Shown one piece after another: positions 1 to 8,727 of a DNA stretch of 64,000 bases. The DNA is from SZUA-545 sp050297855 (GTDB lineage Bacteria > Campylobacterota > Campylobacteria > Campylobacterales > SZUA-545). A model generated the notes under the pieces. The model worked only from the letters and a program-made list of their open reading frames with translations. It was not told where the DNA came from and ran no database searches. Each line of letters starts with the position of its first letter. The stretch's first letter is position 1. The position numbers were made by a program, and so were the translations under genes. The DNA is taken from NCBI GenBank assembly GCA_050297855.1, contig JBNKTC010000004.1:62001-126000 (forward strand), read 5' to 3'.

Positions 1-234
1 AGCTGCGTCTTCTGCGGCGGCGACGGGTGCCGTGTCTGTAAGCAGACGGGATGGCTGGAAGTCCTGGGCTGCGGGATGGTCGATCCCAATGTCTTTAAAG
101 CCGTCGGTTACGAAAACGTCAGCGGCTACGCCTTTGGTCTGGGCGTCGAGCGGTTTGCCATGCTCAAACACAGAATTTCAGACCTGAGATCTTTATATGA
201 GGGTGATTTGGACCTGTTGGAGCAATTTAGATGA
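1..234 (+). CDS. pheS: phenylalanyl-tRNA synthetase alpha subunit, C-terminal fragment
   Basis: Only the last 77 codons are present; the gene enters from the left edge in frame 1. PheS carries the catalytic core of the alpha2-beta2 enzyme that charges tRNA-Phe in the cytoplasm. The visible part has the class II signature end: a Cys-rich stretch (SCVFCGGDGCRVCKQTGW), then LEVLGCGMVDPNVF, and the motif 3 region GYAFGLGVERFAML with its ATP-contacting Arg. The stop codon overlaps the start of pheT (ATGA), so the two subunits are translationally coupled, as usual in this phylum. Confidence 0.95.
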   Translation, partial: SCVFCGGDGCRVCKQTGWLEVLGCGMVDPNVFKAVGYENVSGYAFGLGVERFAMLKHRISDLRSLYEGDLDLLEQFR

Positions 235-2570
235 TTATTACCAAGTCATGGATTAACGAATTTATCGATATCGAAAAAGAGGATTTCAAAGTCGTCGAGG
301 CGACGCTGAACTCCATCGGGCACGAGGTGGCGACGGTCGAGACGATCGCCATCCCGGAAAAAGTGGTGGTCGGGAAAGTCCTGAGCTGCGAACCCCACCC
401 CGATGCGGACAAGCTCTCTGTCTGCCAGGTGGACATCGGTCCTGAGACGGTACAGATCGTCTGCGGCGCCAAGAACGTCCGCGAGGGGCTGTACGTCGCC
501 GCTGCGACACTGGGGGCCAAACTGCCGAACGGTATGGAGATGAAAAAGGTCAAGCTGCGCGGTGTGGAGAGCCTCGGGATGCTCTGCGGCTCTACCGAGA
601 TCGGGATGCCCAAGATGAACGACGGGATCATGGAGCTGGACGACAGCATCGGACGGCTGGTCGTAGGGAAAGAGCTGCGCGAATACGAAACACTGTGCGA
701 TACGGTGATCGAGGTGGAGCTGACGGCCAACCGCGGTGACTGCCTCAGCATCAACGGGATCAGCCGCGAGCTCTGTGCAGCCAAGGGCTACAACAAGCAC
801 ACAGTCACCTGCAACATCGATGACGACAACGCCAAAGGGGTCGGTCGGGTGCTCCAGGTGGACTTCAAGTCCGACGTGACCGCCTCGGCGATGTACAAGG
901 TCGTGGAGACCGAAGGGATCCGTTCCAATTTCCTTACCGATTTCCGTGTCGCCCTGATCGGCAAGTACAGTGACTGCGAGATCGAGCGTGTCCTGGCCTA
1001 TTCTACCCATGCGACGGGTGTTCTGCTCCATGCATACGACTTTGACTTCTTCTACGACCCGGAGCTTGAGAAAGCCGATATCCGCGTTATCAACGAAGAG
1101 GGGCTGAACAAGATCAAGTGCAGCAAGAAAAACAAAGCTTCCCTCGTGGGGATCCGCCACGTAAAAGAGGCGATGGCCAAGAGTGACAGCAAGATGATTA
1201 TCATCGAAGCGGCCTATGTCGACCCGGACGAGATATCCAAGCTGGTCCACGAACAGCGCATCGAAACCGACGACCAGTTCTACCGGGCTTCCCGCGGAAG
1301 CGAACCGGAGCTGGAGACGGGGATCTGCCATATCTGTGATACGATCGGCAAGAAAAGCAAGGCGATCTTCTACTCCGAGAAGATCCAGAACAAGCTGGTC
1401 CACAAACAGAAGTCGATCCATAGCCGCCTGGACGAGATCAACGCCCTGATCGGACGGACGTTCGAGAAGATCGAGATCAACAATATCCTCAAACGCCTGG
1501 GGATGGAAGTAAAGGCGACACCGGAGCAGAATACGCTGATGGTCAGTATCCCGAAATTCCGCCACGATATCTACAACAGCGCCGATATCATCGAGGAGAT
1601 CGTCCGGATGGTGGGGATCGACAATATCGAATCCAAGCCGCTTGATTCCGTCGAGACGGTTGCCCACAACGATGATTACCTGCGCTACCGCTTCCAGTAC
1701 GAAGCGATCCTGCGCAGCGTCTCCCAGGGCTTTTTCCAGGCGTTGCACTTCGCCTTCGAACACAGCAAAAACAACGAGAAGTACGGCCTGCACGAGCTCA
1801 AGCCCTCTGTTTCACTCCTGAACCCGATCACGGCGGAGCTGGATACGATGCGTATCTCCCTGCTTCCGGGGCTTATCGCATCGGTCCAGAACAATATCTA
1901 CAAGTCCCGCAAAAGCGTGGCGTTGTTCGAGATCGGGACCTGCTTCGACAAGGACCGAAACGAGTATAAAAAGGCGGCCTTCGCATGGGCGGGTCTGAAA
2001 GAGGGCGACGATGTCCTTAACCACGGGAAACCGGCCGAGATCGATTTTAAAGCCTTCCTGCAGAAGCTCAAGGCGATCTTCCCGGGCGCCTCGTTCGTCG
2101 AGAACAGCCACAAAGCAGGCTATATCCACCCTTACATGAGTGCCGATATCGTCATGGACAAAAAGGTGATCGGGTTCGCCTCCAAGATGCATCCCAAAGT
2201 CGCCGGCGAGATGGACCTGCCGACGACCTTTATCGCCGAACTGGATATGGATGCGATGGAAGTACCGTTCAAGCAGGCGGTCCCGACCTCCAAGTTCCAG
2301 CGTTCCCAACGGGATATGAGTGTACTTATCGGTAAGGATGTGCCGTTCAGCGCGATCAAAAAAGCGATCGATGCACTGGAGATCGCGGAGCTCAAAGAGC
2401 TCTACCCGTCCGATTTCTACCATGACGATAAGATGGGCGAACGCTTCAGCCTGACCCTGCGCTTTACGCTGCAATCGAGTGAAGACGTCGTCTCCGAAGA
2501 GCGCAGCAATGCAGTCTTTGATGCGATCCTCGAGACCCTTAAATCCAATTTCGGAGCGGAACTGCGATGA
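231..2570 (+). CDS. pheT: phenylalanyl-tRNA synthetase beta subunit
   Basis: Beta subunit of the tetrameric cytoplasmic phenylalanyl-tRNA synthetase; it binds tRNA, edits mischarged Tyr-tRNA and scaffolds the catalytic PheS. The 779-residue protein is full length for the bacterial family. Domains by eye: N-terminal OB-fold tRNA-binding (EMAP-like) domain with HPDADKL at residues 56-62, a B3/B4 editing region in the middle (about 200-390), the B5 DNA-binding-like fold (about 400-470), a core pseudo-catalytic domain, and the C-terminal anticodon-binding FDX-ACB domain from about 685 (KFQRSQRDMSVLIG). The start overlaps the pheS stop; the stop overlaps the aroA start (ATGA). Together with ispH and rpsA this forms one tight co-directional operon. 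Confidence 0.97.
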   Translation: MIITKSWINEFIDIEKEDFKVVEATLNSIGHEVATVETIAIPEKVVVGKVLSCEPHPDADKLSVCQVDIGPETVQIVCGAKNVREGLYVAAATLGAKLPNGMEMKKVKLRGVESLGMLCGSTEIGMPKMNDGIMELDDSIGRLVVGKELREYETLCDTVIEVELTANRGDCLSINGISRELCAAKGYNKHTVTCNIDDDNAKGVGRVLQVDFKSDVTASAMYKVVETEGIRSNFLTDFRVALIGKYSDCEIERVLAYSTHATGVLLHAYDFDFFYDPELEKADIRVINEEGLNKIKCSKKNKASLVGIRHVKEAMAKSDSKMIIIEAAYVDPDEISKLVHEQRIETDDQFYRASRGSEPELETGICHICDTIGKKSKAIFYSEKIQNKLVHKQKSIHSRLDEINALIGRTFEKIEINNILKRLGMEVKATPEQNTLMVSIPKFRHDIYNSADIIEEIVRMVGIDNIESKPLDSVETVAHNDDYLRYRFQYEAILRSVSQGFFQALHFAFEHSKNNEKYGLHELKPSVSLLNPITAELDTMRISLLPGLIASVQNNIYKSRKSVALFEIGTCFDKDRNEYKKAAFAWAGLKEGDDVLNHGKPAEIDFKAFLQKLKAIFPGASFVENSHKAGYIHPYMSADIVMDKKVIGFASKMHPKVAGEMDLPTTFIAELDMDAMEVPFKQAVPTSKFQRSQRDMSVLIGKDVPFSAIKKAIDALEIAELKELYPSDFYHDDKMGERFSLTLRFTLQSSEDVVSEERSNAVFDAILETLKSNFGAELR

Positions 2571-3859
2571 CCAACCTACGATTCTCCAAAGGCGCCTCCT
2601 TTAACCGTGAGATCGGCGATATTGCCAGCGATAAGTCGATCTCCCACCGCTGTGCCATGTTCTCGGTCCTGGCTGAGGGGACCAGTGAAGTCCGGAACTT
2701 CCTGGAAGCGGAGGATACCCTCAACTCCATGGAGATCGTAAGACAGCTGGGTGCCGAGATCAAAAAAGAGAACGGCACCTATTACATCACTCCGCCCGCA
2801 ACCTTTCAGGAGCCGGACAACGTGCTAGATTGCGGCAATTCCGGCACCTCTATCCGCCTCTTTTGCGGACTGCTGGCAGGCAAACCCGGCTTTTTTGTCC
2901 TGTCGGGTGACAAATACCTGCGCCGCCGTCCGATGAAACGGGTCATCAAGCCCCTGACCGATATCGGGGCGAAGATCGATGCACGGGCAAACGGCGACCT
3001 GGCACCCATCGCGATCCGCGGCGGGGACCTGAAGGCGTTCGATTATACGAGCAAGATCTCTTCCGCCCAGGTCAAAAGCGCCATGATCCTGGCCGCACTC
3101 GGCGGTGACGGGATCTCCGTGTACGAAGAGCCCGAGCTGAGCCGCGACCATACCGAGCGGATGCTCGGCGGGATGGGGGCTACGATCGAGCAGGCGGACG
3201 GGAAGATCCGTATCCACCCGCAAAAATCACCCCTGAAACCCCTCAATATTACAGTCCCGACCGATCCCTCCAGCGCCTTTTTCTTTGCCGTACTGGCGGC
3301 GATTATCCCGGGATCGAAGGTCGTACTTAAAAACCTGACCCTCAACCCGACGCGGATAGAAGCATTTAAAGTGTTGGAGCGTATGGGGGCGAAAATAGAG
3401 TATATCCAGACCGAAAACGTCTACGAGCCGATCGGTGATATTATCGTCGAGCATGCGCCGCTGAAGGCGGTGGAGGTGAGCGAAAACATCTCCTGGCTGA
3501 TCGACGAGCTTCCCGCACTCTCCATCGCTTTTGCCTTTGCCGAGGGGACCAGCATTGTCAAAAATGCCGAAGAGCTGCGGGTCAAGGAGAGCGACCGGAT
3601 CGACAGTGTCGTCAAAAACCTGGCTCTCTCCGGTATCGAGACGAGCGATTACAAAGACGGCTATACCGTGACGGGAGGAAGCCCCAAAGGGGCGGTCTTC
3701 AACTCCTGCGGTGATCACCGGATCGCCATGAGTTTCGCCCTGCTTTCCATGGCGGCGGACGGGGGCAGTGTGGAGGATACGGAGTGTATCGCCACCTCGT
3801 TCCCCAACTTCCTGGAACTGATCAAAGGCATTGCCGAGGTGGAGCATTATGGAGGTTAA
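2567..3859 (+). CDS. aroA: 5-enolpyruvylshikimate-3-phosphate synthase
   Basis: Cytoplasmic EPSP synthase: joins phosphoenolpyruvate to shikimate-3-phosphate in the sixth step of chorismate synthesis. The 430-residue length is normal. Visible family motifs are SDKSISHR (residues 21-28, shikimate-phosphate binding), NSGTSIR (91-97) and LRVKESDRI near residue 340, then GDHRIAMS. The ATG overlaps the pheT stop by four bases, and the 3' end overlaps ispH by 11 bp, so it is coupled on both sides. The pairing of pheT with aroA and ispH is a familiar gene order in Campylobacterota. Confidence 0.97.
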   Translation: MTNLRFSKGASFNREIGDIASDKSISHRCAMFSVLAEGTSEVRNFLEAEDTLNSMEIVRQLGAEIKKENGTYYITPPATFQEPDNVLDCGNSGTSIRLFCGLLAGKPGFFVLSGDKYLRRRPMKRVIKPLTDIGAKIDARANGDLAPIAIRGGDLKAFDYTSKISSAQVKSAMILAALGGDGISVYEEPELSRDHTERMLGGMGATIEQADGKIRIHPQKSPLKPLNITVPTDPSSAFFFAVLAAIIPGSKVVLKNLTLNPTRIEAFKVLERMGAKIEYIQTENVYEPIGDIIVEHAPLKAVEVSENISWLIDELPALSIAFAFAEGTSIVKNAEELRVKESDRIDSVVKNLALSGIETSDYKDGYTVTGGSPKGAVFNSCGDHRIAMSFALLSMAADGGSVEDTECIATSFPNFLELIKGIAEVEHYGG

Positions 3860-4673
3860 ACTCGCCGACAACTACGGCTTCTGTTTCGGGGTCAAACGGG
3901 CGATCAAGATCGCCGAGGAGAGTCCCAACTCCCATACCATCGGGCCGCTGATCCACAACCCCAAGGAGATCAACCGCCTGGAGAACGATTTTAATGTGGA
4001 CGTCGTCGAAGACATCGACGGGCTCAAGGAGGGGGAACGGGCGATCGTAAGGACCCACGGGATCGAGAAAGAGAAGCTTCAGGTGCTTAAAGACAAAAAC
4101 CTTGACGTCATCGACGCCACCTGCCCCTATGTGACCAAGCCCCAGGAGATCGTCGCTTCCATGTCCGAGCAGGGGTATGATATCGTTATCTTCGGCGATA
4201 TTAAACATCCCGAGGTCAAAGGGGTGAAAAGTTATGCAACGACCCCGGCCCATGTAGTCCTCAGTGCGGACGAGCTGGAATCGGTCCGCCTGAGAGACCG
4301 GATCGCTATCGTATCCCAGACGACCAAACGGGAAGAGGATTTTCTCAAGGTAGTCAACTACCTGGTGACCCGTTATAAAGAGGTCCGCGTCTTTAATACG
4401 ATCTGTAATGCGACATTTGACAACCAGTCCGCTGCCAAAAAACTGGCCAGTGAGGTTGATGTAATGCTCATCATCGGCGGGAAAAACTCCTCCAACACCA
4501 AGCAGCTCCACGAGATCGCGCTTCAGCAGTGCAAAGACAGCTACCTGATCGAAGGTGCGGACGACATCCGGGAGGGGTGGTTTGAAGGCAAAAAAGTGTG
4601 CGGGATCACAGCCGGAGCATCCACGCCCGACTGGATTGTCCAGAACGTTATAAGTAGTGTAAGAAGAATTTAA
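3849..4673 (+). CDS. ispH: 4-hydroxy-3-methylbut-2-enyl diphosphate reductase
   Basis: Last enzyme of the MEP isoprenoid pathway: a [4Fe-4S] enzyme that reduces HMBPP to IPP and DMAPP. With the ATG at 3849 (after GAGG) the protein is 274 residues and the three cluster cysteines fall at C12 (GFCFGV), C92 (ATCPYV) and C186 (NTICNATFDNQ). H36, H70 and H120 match the substrate-binding histidines of the family. An upstream in-frame start at 3831 lies deeper inside aroA and adds residues not seen in homologues. The gene ends just before a TATAAT box that probably serves rpsA. Confidence 0.97.
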   Translation: MEVKLADNYGFCFGVKRAIKIAEESPNSHTIGPLIHNPKEINRLENDFNVDVVEDIDGLKEGERAIVRTHGIEKEKLQVLKDKNLDVIDATCPYVTKPQEIVASMSEQGYDIVIFGDIKHPEVKGVKSYATTPAHVVLSADELESVRLRDRIAIVSQTTKREEDFLKVVNYLVTRYKEVRVFNTICNATFDNQSAAKKLASEVDVMLIIGGKNSSNTKQLHEIALQQCKDSYLIEGADDIREGWFEGKKVCGITAGASTPDWIVQNVISSVRRI

Positions 4674-4674
4674 A

Positions 4675-4680
4675 TATAAT
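4675..4680 (+). promoter_or_regulatory. candidate -10 box for rpsA
   Basis: A perfect TATAAT begins one base after the ispH stop codon and 45 bp before the rpsA start, in an AT-rich leader. The -35 side is not convincing, as is common for sigma-70 promoters of this phylum. It would give rpsA its own transcript in addition to read-through from the pheST-aroA-ispH operon. Confidence 0.5.
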
Positions 4681-4724
4681 CACGAAAATAAACCATTTTA
4701 CGTAATATAAAAAAGAGCGAGGTA

Positions 4725-6401
4725 ATGCAGATGCATCTAGAAGATTTTGGCGATGATCTCAATGAAGAGTTTGAAGATTTTGAAAAACTGTTGAATGAAT
4801 CATTTAAAAACGAGGAAACAAACGAAAACAGACTGGTAAAGGGTGTGATCGTCAGTATCACAGACGACAGCGTACTGATCGATGTCGGTTCGAAGATCGA
4901 AGGGCGTATCTCAATCGATGAGATCAAGGATGCCGAGGGCAACCTGATGTTCAAAGCGGGCGACGAGATCGAAGTACTGATGATGGGCCACCGCGGTGAG
5001 CGGCCGACTGTCTCCTACCGAAAAGCACTCAAAGCGGCGAAAAAAGAGGCGTTTGTCAATGAACACAAAGACAACCTCGAAGACATGGAGATCAAAGGGA
5101 TCGTAACACGCAAGAACAAAGGCGGCTATATCGTCGAAGCGGACGATGTGGAGTTCTTCCTGCCACGAAGCCTTGCGGCTTTCAGAGAGAACGAGCGACC
5201 CGAGAAAAAAGAGATCGACGCCAGAATCGTCAAGTATGATCCGGAGAACGGTTCCATCATCATCTCCCGACGGGCGATCCTAAACGACAAGCGCAAAGAG
5301 CGCCGCGAACTGCTTAAGAAGATCGTGGAAGAGAAAGAGATCATCAAGGGCGAGATCAAGAAGATCAAAAGCTACGGGATGTTTGTCGATGTGGGCGGCG
5401 TAGAAGGGCTTGTCCACTACTCCGAGATCAGCTACAAAGGGCCGGTCAACCCGTCCTCCATCTACAAAGAGGGTGATGTCGTAGACGTCGTGGCGATCGA
5501 CTACGACAAGAAGACGAAAAAACTCTCCCTATCCATCAAGGCGGCACACCCGGATCCTTGGAAAGATATCGCTGAGCAGCTGGAAGAGGGCGATACGATC
5601 GCCGTTACCGTCAGCAACATCGAACCGTACGGTGTCTTTGTCGACCTGGGTAACGAGATCGAAGGCTTCCTGCACATCTCCGAACTCTCCTGGGAGAAAA
5701 ACCTCAAGCACCCGACAGACGTGGTAACAGTCGGACAGGAGATCGATACGGAAGTGATCGAGCTGGACCTGGAAAACCGCAAACTGCGCGTTTCACTCAA
5801 ACGTCTGCAGCCAAAACCGTTCGACGAGTTCCTCAAAAACAACAAAGAGGGCGACGTCGTCAAAGGTGCGATCACAACGATCACCGATTTCGGTGCATTT
5901 GTCAAGATCGGCGGCATCGAAGGGCTTCTGCATAACGAAGACGCTTCCTGGGATAACAAGAAGTGTAAAGAGCTCTTTAACGTCGGTGACGAGGTGGAAG
6001 TGGCGATCACGAAGATCGATGCCTCCAACGAGCGTGTCTCCCTGAGCCGCAAAAAACTGGAAGACTCTCCGGTCAAAGCCTTCGCCGATTCCCATAAGAT
6101 GGGTGATATCGTCAAAGGAACAGTACTCAGCATGAAAGACTTCGGTGTCTTTATCAAGCTCGGCGACAACGTCGACGGCCTGATCCGTAACGAAGACCTC
6201 TATCCACTGAAAGCGGACGAGCTGGAAGAGGGCCAGGAGATCGAAGCGGTCATCGCCTCTATCGACTCCAAGCGTAACAAAATCAGACTCTCCGTCAAAC
6301 GGCTGGAGAAACAGCGTGAGCAGGATGCCCTTAACGAATACAATCAGCAAGAAGACGCATCCAGCACCCTGGGCGATGTCCTGAAAGACGCACTCAAGTA
6401 G
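4725..6401 (+). CDS. rpsA: 30S ribosomal protein S1
   Basis: S1 binds mRNA on the 30S subunit and helps initiation on leaders with structure or weak ribosome-binding sites. The 558-residue protein begins with an acidic tail and then holds six S1/OB-fold repeats, recognisable by recurring units such as VKGVIVSITDDSVLIDVGSK, IKSYGMFVDVGGVEGLVH, VSNIEPYGVFVDLGNEIEGF and LSMKDFGVFIKLGDNVDGL. The third to sixth repeats are the most regular. The start is ambiguous between 4725 and 4731; the GAGG sequence sits too close to 4725, so 4731 may be the true start. It is followed after 7 bp by a membrane-anchored small gene and then serA. Confidence 0.96.
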   Translation: MQMHLEDFGDDLNEEFEDFEKLLNESFKNEETNENRLVKGVIVSITDDSVLIDVGSKIEGRISIDEIKDAEGNLMFKAGDEIEVLMMGHRGERPTVSYRKALKAAKKEAFVNEHKDNLEDMEIKGIVTRKNKGGYIVEADDVEFFLPRSLAAFRENERPEKKEIDARIVKYDPENGSIIISRRAILNDKRKERRELLKKIVEEKEIIKGEIKKIKSYGMFVDVGGVEGLVHYSEISYKGPVNPSSIYKEGDVVDVVAIDYDKKTKKLSLSIKAAHPDPWKDIAEQLEEGDTIAVTVSNIEPYGVFVDLGNEIEGFLHISELSWEKNLKHPTDVVTVGQEIDTEVIELDLENRKLRVSLKRLQPKPFDEFLKNNKEGDVVKGAITTITDFGAFVKIGGIEGLLHNEDASWDNKKCKELFNVGDEVEVAITKIDASNERVSLSRKKLEDSPVKAFADSHKMGDIVKGTVLSMKDFGVFIKLGDNVDGLIRNEDLYPLKADELEEGQEIEAVIASIDSKRNKIRLSVKRLEKQREQDALNEYNQQEDASSTLGDVLKDALK

Positions 6402-6408
6402 GCGCGCC

Positions 6409-6909
6409 ATGCAGAGGGGAGGCCTGTATCTTTTAATCTTCGGTCTCCTTCTCATTATCCTATCGACGGTTTTCACGGTCAACCTCTTTGTAAAGACTAG
6501 GACCGATATCCTGGAAGCTGAAGCGATAGAGAAAAAGAGCTTCGACCGTGAGGCTTCACCGCCCGCATCGACCTGGACCCGTTTTATCAGCGACAAGAAG
6601 ATTGTCAAAGACTATTACCCCGCCAATGAGATCATCCTTGCCTGGGACCTTGTCGAAGCGGACAAGCTCAAAGATACGCTCTACCGTGTCGCATTTGAAA
6701 ATCTGGACCGATACCAGTACTTCTGCCTGGTTCAGGTACTCAACAGCCACAAAATAAAACGGAGCATCGAAAAAGTCAATGATTCCTACACCGTGATACT
6801 CAGTCTCTACAGCCCCGCCGCAGCGGATGTGCTGATGAAAGAGCTGGGGGAGTATGACATTGACGGAACAATTTCAAAATATAAAAGTGAAATCAAGTAT
6901 ACCCATTAG
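6409..6909 (+). CDS. membrane-anchored protein of unknown function between rpsA and serA
   Basis: I do not recognise a family. The 166-residue protein has one N-terminal hydrophobic segment (about residues 6-28, GLYLLIFGLLLIILSTVF) and a charged soluble remainder with no cysteine pairs or nucleotide-binding motif, so it is probably anchored in the inner membrane with its C-terminal domain on the periplasmic side. It starts 7 bp after rpsA and ends 9 bp before serA on the same strand, so it is part of that operon. Its coding style matches its neighbours. Confidence 0.75.
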   Translation: MQRGGLYLLIFGLLLIILSTVFTVNLFVKTRTDILEAEAIEKKSFDREASPPASTWTRFISDKKIVKDYYPANEIILAWDLVEADKLKDTLYRVAFENLDRYQYFCLVQVLNSHKIKRSIEKVNDSYTVILSLYSPAAADVLMKELGEYDIDGTISKYKSEIKYTH

Positions 6910-6918
6910 GAGAATGCC

Positions 6919-8499
6919 ATGAAAAAAGTTGTTGTTTGTGATCACATCCATAATGACGGGATCGAGATCCTGAAAAAAGCCAACGACATCAATCTCGTCA
7001 TCGCGTATGACGTGCCCAAAGACGAGCTGCTTAACGTCGTCGCCGATGCACACCTGGTGATCACGCGAAGCTCGACGCCCGTCGACCAGAAATTCCTCGA
7101 TCATGCGAAGGCACTGGAGTCTATTATCCGTGCCGGTGTCGGGGTCGATAATGTCGATATCGATGCGTGCAGCAAGCGCGGGATCGTCGTAATGAACGTT
7201 CCGACAGCCAATACGATCGCTGCGGTGGAACTGACAATGGCACACATGCTCTCTTCCGTACGGACATTCCCGTATGCCCACGGGCAGCTTAAAAACGACC
7301 GGATCTGGAAACGGGAGAACTGGTACGGTACGGAGCTGATGGGTAAAAAACTGGGGATCATCGGTTTCGGTAACATCGGTAGCCGAGTCGGTATCCGCTC
7401 CAAGGCATTCGGCATGGACGTATATGCGTACGATCCGTACATCCAGCCGTCCAAGGCAACGGATGTGGGCGTAAAGTATACAAAAGACTTTAACGACATC
7501 CTTGCATGCGATATCATCACGATCCACACACCCAAGAACAAAGAGACGATCAACTACATCACAAAAGATGAGATCGCCAAGATGAAAGACGGTGTGATCC
7601 TGGTCAACTGTGCCCGAGGCGGACTCTACAACGAAGAGGACCTCTATGAAGGGCTGAAATCCGGTAAGATCGCCTTTGCCGGTATGGACGTATTCGTCAA
7701 GGAACCGGCGACGGATAACAAGCTGTTGGACCTCGACAATATCGTCGTCACACCGCACCTGGGGGCTAATACAAAAGAGTCCCAGGTCAAGATCGCGACC
7801 CAGGCGGCAAGCAACGCGCTGGACGTCGTCCGCGGCGTCAGCTTCCCCAACGCGCTCAACCTGCCGATCAAAGAGGGTGAGGTGAGCGACTGGGCCGAGA
7901 GCTTCCTGGAGTTGACCCAGCGTATGGCCTTTATGGCGGCGCAGCTGAACAAAGGGGTGATCGACTCCATTAAAGTCTCTGCAACGGGTGAAGTGAAACA
8001 GTACCTCGACTCCCTCAAGACCTTTGCCGCTGTCGGTGCGCTTCGCGAGTCGGTAGAAGAGCAGGTCAACTATGTCAACGCGCTTTTCCTCGCAAAAGAA
8101 CGCGGTATTGACGTTGCCGGCGAAGAGGAGCTTGTGGAGACAGCGTATAAGAACCGTATCTCCGTACGGATCACGACCGATAAGGATACAATCGTCGTCA
8201 GCGGGACCGTCTTCGAAGAGAACAGCCCGAGAATCGTCGATATCAACGGTTTCGATCTTGACGTGATCCCCAAAGGGAAGATGATCCTCTTTAAAAACTC
8301 CGACGTACCGGGCGTTATCGGTGAAGTGGGTACGCTTCTGGCCAAAAACAGCGTCAATATCGCCGATTTCCGTTTGGGCCGGGATGACAACTCCCAGGCG
8401 ATGGCGGTCATCTGTGTGGACGAAGAGGTCAGCAAAAACGTCCTAGACGATCTTGCAAAGCTTCCGGCTGCTCTTTCCGTCTCCTACGTAGAACTCTAA
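6919..8499 (+). CDS. serA: D-3-phosphoglycerate dehydrogenase
   Basis: First enzyme of the phosphorylated serine pathway: oxidises 3-phosphoglycerate to 3-phosphohydroxypyruvate with NAD+. The 526-residue length fits the long form. Seen in order: N-terminal part of the substrate domain, the NAD-binding fold with GFGNIG at residues 149-154, the catalytic Arg in NCARGGLYNE, the His in TPHLGANTKES, an intervening ASB-type domain (about 320-450), and a C-terminal ACT domain starting near KGKMILFKNSDVPGVIGEVG, where serine usually gives feedback inhibition. It is preceded by AGGAG and is the last gene of its operon; a GC-rich hairpin follows the stop. Confidence 0.96.
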   Translation: MKKVVVCDHIHNDGIEILKKANDINLVIAYDVPKDELLNVVADAHLVITRSSTPVDQKFLDHAKALESIIRAGVGVDNVDIDACSKRGIVVMNVPTANTIAAVELTMAHMLSSVRTFPYAHGQLKNDRIWKRENWYGTELMGKKLGIIGFGNIGSRVGIRSKAFGMDVYAYDPYIQPSKATDVGVKYTKDFNDILACDIITIHTPKNKETINYITKDEIAKMKDGVILVNCARGGLYNEEDLYEGLKSGKIAFAGMDVFVKEPATDNKLLDLDNIVVTPHLGANTKESQVKIATQAASNALDVVRGVSFPNALNLPIKEGEVSDWAESFLELTQRMAFMAAQLNKGVIDSIKVSATGEVKQYLDSLKTFAAVGALRESVEEQVNYVNALFLAKERGIDVAGEEELVETAYKNRISVRITTDKDTIVVSGTVFEENSPRIVDINGFDLDVIPKGKMILFKNSDVPGVIGEVGTLLAKNSVNIADFRLGRDDNSQAMAVICVDEEVSKNVLDDLAKLPAALSVSYVEL

Positions 8500-8514
8500 A
8501 CCGCGCTTCCATAC

Positions 8515-8533
8515 CGGCCCCTATCCGGGGCCG
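8515..8533 (+). terminator. hairpin after serA, probable terminator
   Basis: A 7-bp GC stem (CGGCCCC / GGGGCCG, loop TATCC) lies 15 bp after the serA stop and is followed by a pyrimidine-rich stretch containing TTTTT. The T-run is not immediate, so termination may be partial. Confidence 0.55.
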
Positions 8534-8694
8534 TCTCTCTCGTTTTTCATTACTCCGCATAAACAGCTTTCCGTTGAGATCCTGTATCCGTATATTTAAT
8601 AGTCGTACTTTTATCGGTCGCGTAGTGTGATGGTATGTCATTTGATTATCATGGCGTCAGAGGGTGAGGTGTGCTGAAGGGGGAGTGAAGAAGC

Positions 8695-8720
8695 GGCAGG
8701 GAGAAGGTATCCTCCCTGCC
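8695..8720 (-). terminator. hairpin after the split RND pump genes
   Basis: A perfect 9-bp inverted repeat, GGCAGGGAG and CTCCCTGCC with an 8-nt loop, lies directly beyond the stop codon of the minus-strand pump gene. No strong T-run follows on the minus strand. It may also protect transcript ends, since serA converges from the other side. Confidence 0.5.
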
Positions 8721-8727
8721 TGGGCAG

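Noticed and set aside
246..1793. Long minus-strand open frame antisense to pheT
   Set aside because: It is a codon-bias shadow: PheT domains are clear on the plus strand and the antisense product has no recognisable motif or ribosome-binding site.
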